This document shows, piece after piece, positions 57,820-64,000 of a stretch of 64,000 nucleotides of DNA. Source of the DNA: Ixodes scapularis (taxonomy: Eukaryota; Arthropoda; Arachnida; Ixodida; Ixodidae); contig NW_024609836.1 in NCBI RefSeq assembly GCF_016920785.2, positions 7,496,406 through 7,560,405 on the forward strand. Direction: 5' to 3'. Under the pieces are notes generated by a model that searched no databases, was not told where the DNA came from, and saw nothing but the letters and a program-made list of their open reading frames with translations. The stretch's first letter is position 1, and each line of letters starts with the position of its first letter. Made by a program: the position numbers and the translations under genes.

Positions 57820-58667
57820 GAGGTGTGCTTATATTTTCGATTTTTAATAACGAATTCAATATCGACCAATTAGATTCGGTGTCTGAATCGAATAGTTGCT
57901 AAAAGTTTCTGAATAGCCGGAACCGCAAAACCAGTGTTGTTTCATTTGTAGCTGCCCACTTTTCACAAAACGCCTCCTGTACGTTTTGGATCATAATCTT
58001 TAACTGCTTGTGTCCCCATCTGGTCTGTGGGCAGGGAGATGATTAAAAGTAGCACTAATTTTTTTTGTTGCAATGCTTTTTGAGAACTGATATAGAACTT
58101 GATCTCACAATCTGCATTTTAAAGCTATTGGTTTTCCTGTCTCACTCGCATAGTTTCTATTCATAATAATAATAATTAGGGTTGTGGGGTACCTCGCTCT
58201 AGATGAGCAATTTAGCCAGTGCAGCACAACCGCTAGCCTGGGGTCTTTAACGTGCACCACGCAGTAGCAGTACACGAGTGCACGCCGGTGTGATGCTCAT
58301 CTAGATCGAAACGGGCAGGGGCGAGCATTGAACCCAGGATCTCCGAGTTCTAGTTTCTGTTCACTGTTCTCAAGCAGCTGTCTTCATGTACTCCTTTGGC
58401 AATTTATGTGATCCCAAGATCCTGCTGTGGCTGGAAAACATCCACATTGTGAAAGTTTTATATTTAATAACACCCTTTAATTACTCATTTTCACCTAGTC
58501 TTGTGTTCTTACAACAGCTTCTAGAAAACCATATTATATTTTATTCTTTTTAGTAAAGAATGAACTTAGTAAATAAACAATGTATCAACTATTCGAAAGC
58601 TATTTAAAAATTATTCAATTTGTATTTGATTCAGTATGAAATATCTCTATTTGCACACCCCTAGAAT
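57820..58667. mobile_element. hAT-like non-autonomous element (~850 bp)
   Basis: The left end TAGAGGTGTGCTTATATTTT and the right end, inverted TAGGGGTGTGCAAATAGAGA, share the T/CAGGGGTGTGC-type terminus of many hAT elements. GAATTCAATATCGA- and TCGAATAG-type words follow at both ends. Flanking eight-base duplications agree only partly (TTATTATT against GAATTATT), so the boundaries are approximate. Confidence 0.5.
58165..58355 (-). repeat. SINE-like conserved repeat inside the hAT-like element
   Basis: Minus strand includes GGGTTCAATGCTCGCCCCTG, resembling a polymerase III B-box, and GTGCACGTTAAAGACCCCAG. The + strand word TCTTTAACGTGCACC is common in dispersed repeats of ticks and other invertebrates (from memory, not searched). 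No coding capacity. Confidence 0.45.
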
Positions 58668-59559
58668 TATTTCTTTTAGCAGAAGAGCCCTCGAAAGTAA
58701 ACCACAGGAAACACTAAATACTGTGGACAGGTTTACTATTTCTACTAGATCTGATTTTGGTTGGGCACGTTACATATATAGACTGTATGTTTGCAGCGCT
58801 TTGGAGGATATGCCTATCTTCATCCCGGCCTTTTAGTTCTATGAGGTGTCTATAGGACAACGGCATACTTGGAGTCTAGTGAAAAAGGAAACGGAAAACA
58901 AGGCACATGAAAGCTATGGGACACTTAAGGATGCCGATGGTAGCACTCGAGATGAGTATATTAGCCCATTCAGTAGCCTATATTAGACTGGTACTCGTTT
59001 GATACTGTCTGAGCTATGTAGTAATTCTCTTCCTCTCAAAATATGTTGTGTACCTTTTGTGAATGACTCAAAATAAACGTGTGTACTGGTACTACTGTGT
59101 TTTTATTTGTGTGGCACTGCTTCATACTGCCACACTGCATTCTAGACTGGCAACGTCCTAACACTCAGGGCAAGGCAATTAGAAGTTGATTCTTAATATA
59201 GCAGGCACCCCTCTAGGTATGTACCGTTTTTTCAAGAGCCAGGAGCACATTTTTCATGGAGGTGCTACAAAAAATGTCTGCCACTAGGCATGTGTTAGTG
59301 GAAAGTTACCAGCCCATCCCGCCTTTTGGACAGAAGGCAAACGTAAAAGGTAATTAGGAAATGAACTGCGCAACTTCCATCACATGAGAGTAAGGTAAAG
59401 CACTATAAGAAAAAAGAAATAAGACATCTAACACGAGCCTCTTATTGGCCTAAACAGATTTAATTTTCAGTCTGATATGCAAATATATGTGCTCTGTTCA
59501 TGTTCAGTTTGTGCAAGCACATCCAAATAATACACCAGCTAAATATGTTGAATTAAAAC

Positions 59560-59730
59560 TTGTGTTTGGGCGAGTTGGTTCATACTGGTTTAAAAGGTTA
59601 AAAAGCGCAACACAACAAGGACAATAAAGACACGAAGACGACAGGACGGGCGCTGATAGTTAAAATGTTTTATCAGCAGTCAACATGTTTTAATATGTTG
59701 ACTGCTGATAGTTAAAATGTTTTATTGCAA
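59560..59730. repeat. Dispersed repeat with foldback core
   Basis: GGGCGAGTTGGTTCATACTG ... GACACGAAGACGACAGGACG, ending in an inverted repeat ATCAGCAGTCAACATG / ATGTTGACTGCTGAT. The opening phrase recurs at 27640. Likely the edge of a common tick repeat. Confidence 0.5.
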
Positions 59731-59907
59731 TAGCAAATAGATACATTCTTCAGTTATTACATATATTGCCATTAGCGCCACAATCTCGTAACCTATACTA
59801 TTTATGCTGCTATGATGAACTAACCAACCTTGTGTAAATTTCAAAATAACTGCTGTCACCCAGGCGTTGAGATAGCAGTTCGAACTCTACACTGGCTCAA
59901 AGGTAAG

Positions 59908-59910
<3 letters not shown>

Positions 59911-59938
<28 letters not shown>
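59911..59938 (+). repeat. Poly-T tract
   Basis: About 28 T in a row. In the inverse direction this is an A-tail, which may mark the end of a retroposed sequence, but no source was recognised. Confidence 0.9.
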
Positions 59939-59939
<1 letters not shown>

Positions 59940-60399
59940 TCCTAAACGGTGGAGTGCCTAATTGGTGAAACATTTATGCAAAAGTTAATCTTTAGGGAAC
60001 TATAACTAATCCCAGCTTCTTTGCCCCAGGTTTGTTCACGCAAATAGTCTGCCGAACATAATGAAAGCAGTGTCATCGTAGCATGCGAAAACGGCTCTCA
60101 TTTCAAGTGTAAAAAGCCTGAAACAGCTCCATAGGAAGTATGTCAAGTCGGTCAATGCGTCAGAAATAGAAGTCTGTAAACAGCAAATTCTCTGCTGGCA
60201 CACCCATTATATTTAAACGAAACGAGAGCAGCCGGATGACCCCTGGCCCAGTGGAAACTGCGTAAATTAGACGGGACCAAACAACAAGCTTGTGCGACTC
60301 CATTTCTCGTACCACTCATCCGTGCGTAAACAAGTTTCGATAGACTCTCCTCATGCGCAGCAAACACAAGCCAAACAGTTCGCACGGTTCCTAGCTCGT

Positions 60400-61015
60400 T
60401 GTTCCTTCACTTGCCGCTTCGGCAAGCAAGAGAAACACGCAACACGGGAAAATGGCATTTAACTTCGACCAAACATGGACTAACCGCAGAGGCTACAAGT
60501 GCGAGCTGGTAGCTTCGAAAGATTCTTCCCCAGTACGAACACTTCATCGGCGGAGCAGGGAACAGAAGCGGGGTGCTCGCACTCGCAGGATAGCATGACA
60601 CCAGTGAGTTGCATGTTTCTTTTCACTGCGCTCTGCGAAACCCGGTGTCAGCGAAGATCCCGAAGTCTTCTCTTCGATTAGGTTCGCGCTCAATCACCGG
60701 TCGTATTTTTATCCAGAAAGAAGCTCGGAAGCGGGACTACTGTCTCGATTATTAGCTCGATTTGAATAGTTTCTCGGTAGCCTCAGTCAAGGCGTCCACG
60801 CCTTGGTCACCCAAAGATCATTGCTGCTGACTTGCGATTGACGCCATTGTCAACGGGACGGCGAGATTGAACGTTTCTACTTCCCGATTTGAATGTCGTT
60901 TTCAATATTGTGACGTCGCGGTTCGCCGATTGGTCAACGTGTTGTCACAAATTTAGTTTACGCTCTAAGCGCGGGGAGGATATTCGGCGCTGGCGGCGGC
61001 CTTTGCTCCGCCTAT
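60400..61015. other. Right subterminal region of the P-like transposon
   Basis: GC-richer than the interior. Holds short open frames; 60452 begins MAFNFDQTWTNRRGYKCELV and stops after 48 codons, and another frame runs to a donor-like site (CCA|GTGAGT, 60604). Neither is recognised. Near the end AAATTTGTGACA (inverted, 60944-60960) and AATAGGCG echo the left subterminal words and may be transposase-binding sites. Confidence 0.4.
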
Positions 61016-61044
61016 TGGCCAAACTCTCCCAATACACGGCTCTG
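61016..61044 (-). repeat. Right terminal inverted repeat (29 bp)
   Basis: The inverse reads CAGAGCCGTG then TATTGGGAGAGTTTGGCCA; one mismatch with the left terminus. For the interrupted minus-strand reading frame, the terminus contributes 9 codons plus part of the tenth and then a TAG at 61014-61012. Confidence 0.95.
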
Positions 61045-61052
61045 CTGTTGCA
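61045..61052 (+). repeat. Target site duplication, right copy (8 bp)
   Basis: CTGTTGCA, identical to 39370-39377, directly abutting the right terminal inverted repeat. Confidence 0.93.
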
Positions 61053-61573
61053 TGGCCTCTCTTTGGCGAGAAATGTCCTGCTCACATGGGGCTTTTAACC
61101 CCAGGTCCATTAAGAACTTCTTCGACTCTTCCACTTCGTCAGGTGCAGAACAGCTAGACTGGCTGCAAGTCGACGCAATCCTAAGCGGAATAGGACGTTT
61201 GCTTCATTAGTTCCACAATGCCTCCGACAAGTGCGTCCGTGAGACGCTTGTGCCCTCGCCGGTTGTTTTCAATTACTGTCTCGAGCTTCTAAGCTACGGC
61301 AACTGAAGGAAGTGAAGCAGATGAGCTAAAACCGGGGTCATCAAGAGGTCCTCGGTATTTCTCTACAAGGTGGGTTTCGACGCTCCGCATGTTGCGTGCG
61401 CACAGCCTGCCCTTGACTTTTTGACACGCCATTGCAGCCATAGGCAAAACCTCCTGCGGGTGTCCTGGAGACAGCGGTACCCCTTGTTGCAAGGCATCCA
61501 TAACATCTTGGCTAAGGCAGTCCCAAGGAATCTTTAGTCGTGACGCAAAATCATGACGTAATGATGGGATATC
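61045..61573 (-). pseudogene. 5' part of ORF interrupted by the P-like transposon, unknown product
   Basis: Minus strand: a good acceptor (TTTTCGGATTCGCGGCAG) is followed at 61573 by DIPSLRHDFASRLKIPWDCL, then VMDALQQGVPLSPGHPQEVL and CQKVKGRLCARNMRSVETHL to a TAG at 61291. A second block starts right after that TAG (KLETVIENNRRGHKRLTDAL, VGGIVELMKQTSYS); the TAG could be part of an acceptor (GTAGCTTAG). A third block in another frame (61203-61045) contains CSAPDEVEESKKFLMDLG and DISRQREAMQQ and runs into the transposon. Composition is coding-like in all three, with either short introns or lesions between. Function not recognised; host gene or another mobile element both possible. Confidence 0.5.
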
Positions 61574-61579
61574 CTGCCG

Positions 61580-63300
61580 CGAATCCGAAAAGAAAATGAA
61601 AGTATTTAATTCATATTGCTTATAAAAGTGGCCAACAGATAATGCAAAATAGCTTTAGCAGTGCCAGACCATTGTTTATCGCCATACTTTGTTATTTCTG
61701 GGTTATTATTGTATTGGCAAGTGCGTTATCACCTATTGCACTGTGTATAAACCATCGCCCTGCAATGAAGCGTGAAGTCGTTTCACCAACACCAAACGCC
61801 CAGCCTTGCTTTCAACGGTCTTGAGGAAAAGTTGTAACCGTAGCAAACATCCACATGAACCAGGATGTGAACAAAGACAAGCTGCGGACTGACAAGATGA
61901 CTGTGCAAGGGCAATCAAGGATATGTGGCGACAGATCAAGCACCAGCCATCATTTACCCCCCTTTAATGACAAACAAAATAAGTGGAACGGTTTCTCATA
62001 ATATTCAAAGCATATTTTGAAGAAAACAATGTTGCAGATGATAAGAAATGGAATCCGCGGGTGGCAACATGGGGACAAGTTCTTTACGGGAGAGTGGCTC
62101 CCAAGATGCCAAGCTCCCTACAGTATGCCAAAGTGCTTAAATCACTTTACGAATACAATACAAGCCAAAACAATACAATATTTCGGAAAGCTTTAAGTTC
62201 CACAACCTATACCAAGAATAAGGCGAATTGAATGCTGTTATGGTTGGGCAAGCTGACGGCGACAGTTCCCAGGAGTTCGGCTTCGACGCCCGACATGTAT
62301 TGAAGTTCGGCTTCCCGACAGTGTGCAGGACTATCATGGCTACGCGGACCGGGACAATCGCCAGAAGACACCAGCGGCGGCCTGACTCCGCAGATATAAA
62401 ATTTGATGACTCTGAGGGCGAGAAAGCTTGTACCCCCAGTGCGGCACATATGTTTCACATGAGCAGCATCGATTTGGTTATCAAAACTGATATGCAATCA
62501 CCATTCTGCATCAACAAAAAAAGAAGTCTTTTCAAGGCATCCCAAGAACTGGCTTAGACTTCGGAAACTGCAAGTGAAGCTAAATGCTACATAGAATGAA
62601 TTCCGATTTCTGCAGGGTGGACTATGCAAGTGCGTTATCACGCAATTACTGTCGAGGGTACATAGATTGCTGAGACTCGAGCTTGTCTGATTAAGCAGTT
62701 GAATTCATGCGATGTTCTTGTTTCCAGCCTAACAGTGAAAATAAACACTTACACACGGAGACGTTTCACAAACTCATCCCTTCGATCGCGACGACCTTCT
62801 TTTCCCCCGGGCTGCCTCTAATTAACAATTTTTGAGCACGGGGTGTACGTCAATGGCAGCCCGCTATTGCCCAACATAGCATGTGCCAGCTCAAGAAGCT
62901 TTTTTTTTTCTTTTTTGAAGTATGGCCTCATTATATCTGTATTTAAAAGTGGAAGATAAACTGCTGACAAATTTTAATATCTTATATCACTTAAAAGAGT
63001 GAGGAAATGCTGTGGCACCTGCAGCAAATTAAAAAAGAATCTCGAGTTACGGCCGAGGAATTTGCATATTTCTGCGAATAATGACTGCAGACACACGACA
63101 AAGAGCGGGTGATGTATTAAAATGCTTTCGAATACCCAGTACCAACTCGCCCAGCAATCTGCACTGATTCATTTTTAAAAAGTGTAGAGTGCATAATAAA
63201 ATAGTGAACAAATATTTTTTTCATCAAAACATATGCACAAATAAGTTGTGAGTGACGCGCAACAGATTAGCGTTGAACGATGTTCATTTTATGTTGGAAA
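61580..63300. other. Right flank, unknown frames only
   Basis: The + strand frame 62228-62557 (contains GQADGDSSQEFGFDARHVLK and a rich mix of Asp, Ser and Arg) looks more coding-like than its surroundings but has no recognised motif or clear exon borders. The frame at 61983-62231 is similar in status. Poly-T runs at 62900. Confidence 0.35.
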
Positions 63301-63311
63301 AATTACTTAGA

Positions 63312-63365
63312 ACAGTGTTTCCTAAACTGTGAGTTTGAACCCCGGGGGGTCGCGACAAATTGTGG
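63312..63365 (+). mobile_element. hAT-type terminus candidate
   Basis: CAGTGTTTCCTAAACTGTGA followed by GGGGGGTCGCGACA matches the general form of a hAT terminal repeat (CAG-x-GTTT..AA-CTGTG..GTCGCGAC). The other end lies beyond the window or is lost. Confidence 0.4.
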
Positions 63366-64000
63366 AGGGGCTTGCGAAGCGGCTCGGGAAGTTAAAGGAG
63401 CAGGCAGAAAAGGATGTCCTTGAGTTAGGAATTTCTCGGCTCTGAAACTCCCTACATACACTTCGAGACTGTTTTCCAAGAGCCAAGAGAGCAAAAACGA
63501 GTGGATAAAAGGAATATTTAGCACGATGTTGCTTCCTGGCGATTTCATTGCGGGAGAAAAACTGGATGTTCGTCATGACTAGCGCCTGAGGTACAAGTTC
63601 CAGCAGAAACTGTTAGGATCAAATGCTAATCACAACCTAACGTCCACAAAATTCCACAACATTCCCAAAACGCTCGAACATTACTTCCCGGAATTTCGGT
63701 TATGCCTAGCTGAGCAAACCCCGCTACGAATACTAAGCCTTAAGAGTCCTCTTTCCTCATGCCACAATATTCTCTCCTGAATTTATATTTTCTTGTGGTG
63801 ACGTCGATGAAAACAAAGAACAGTTTGCTGCTTGGCATATGGTAGGAAATCAGTGAAGGTTTATTTGCCCAACTCTAAGCACGTTGGCCATTTTTTGTGT
63901 TACGTTTTCGCTACTATACAGGTTGGAATAGAACAAATGTGGCCATTCTTCCGGGACGAAGTGAACAGGCACGAAGATGTGTCGAAGGGGGGCGGGGGGG

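Larger units (their letters stand above)
39378..61044 (+). mobile_element. P-element-like DNA transposon, 21.67 kb, with nested elements
   Basis: Complete transposon insertion. Termini are 29-base inverted repeats starting CAGAGCCG and containing TATTGGGAGAGTTTGGCCA, identical except one base; a perfect 8-bp target duplication flanks it. It encodes P-superfamily parts in the + direction: a THAP zinc-finger exon 369 bases from the left end and transposase C-terminal exons at 47.0-48.0 kb. Between them is a seven-unit mini-exon array, and to the right two decayed Gypsy retrotransposons, MITEs and tRNA-like repeats. Canonical P elements are about 3 kb, so this one is unusually large, mostly through nested insertions. 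It broke a minus-strand reading frame. The catalytic middle of the transposase was not found. Confidence 0.9.

Noticed and set aside
57812..58675. Eight-base target duplication for the hAT-like element
   Set aside because: The flanking words TTATTATT and GAATTATT agree at only six positions and the sequence is A/T-rich, so chance agreement is likely.
60452..60598. 48-codon frame starting MAFNFDQTWTNRRGY near the right end of the transposon
   Set aside because: Short, unknown, no homologous motif; a possible first exon but without a usable donor in frame.
1..64000. CRISPR array, bacterial operon or viral genome
   Set aside because: The tandem repeats have no regular spacer structure, genes are intron-split with GT-AG borders, and no ribosome-binding-site-led gene clusters exist.

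Overview
This window looks like nuclear DNA of a chelicerate, most likely a hard tick. There is no dense gene packing, introns are long (one candidate intron is 16.4 kb), exons are small with GT-AG borders, and most of the sequence is mobile-element debris: palindromic MITEs, Gypsy and LINE fragments, and tRNA-derived repeats. The tick assignment is an inference from genome style and repeat vocabulary. No species call is possible from sequence alone.

Left third (1-27 kb): one host gene is supported, a secreted protein with one chitin-binding peritrophin-A (CBM14) domain, on the + strand. Its four proposed coding exons (3912-3936, 20334-20371, 23363-23548, 24544-24786) join in frame to about 163 residues: a split signal peptide, then a domain with all six expected cysteines. 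A TATA box at 1824 may be its promoter, and poly(A) signals lie near 26.5 and 26.8 kb. Its introns and upstream region hold several small inverted-repeat families.

Middle (27-39.3 kb): repeats dominate. They include a MITE at 28 kb, a three-copy tandem repeat at 29.8-30.1 kb, a 5'-truncated CR1/L2-like LINE on the minus strand at 31.1-32.5 kb, and several foldback elements at 36-39 kb.

Right part (39.4-61.0 kb): this is the main discovery. A 21.67-kb P-element-like DNA transposon is bounded by 29-bp terminal inverted repeats (28/29 identical) and a perfect 8-bp target duplication, the duplication length typical of P elements. It carries a THAP zinc-finger exon near its left end (39747-39902) and P-transposase C-terminal exons (47020-48020), all on the + strand. 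Between them lies a tandem array of seven near-identical pairs of tiny phase-0 exons (43382-45411) whose exon lengths vary only by codons while intron lengths vary freely. The element also contains two decayed Gypsy retrotransposons, several MITEs and tRNA-like repeats. It has inserted into, and broken, an open reading frame on the minus strand: reading across the empty site, the frame is continuous from 61.2 kb to a stop at 39268.

How the parts may work together (inference): the THAP exon, the mini-exon array and the transposase exon all share splice phase 0, so they could be alternative modules of one transposase/repressor gene. The catalytic middle of the transposase was not found, and the C-terminal exons do not join in frame, so this copy is probably non-autonomous.
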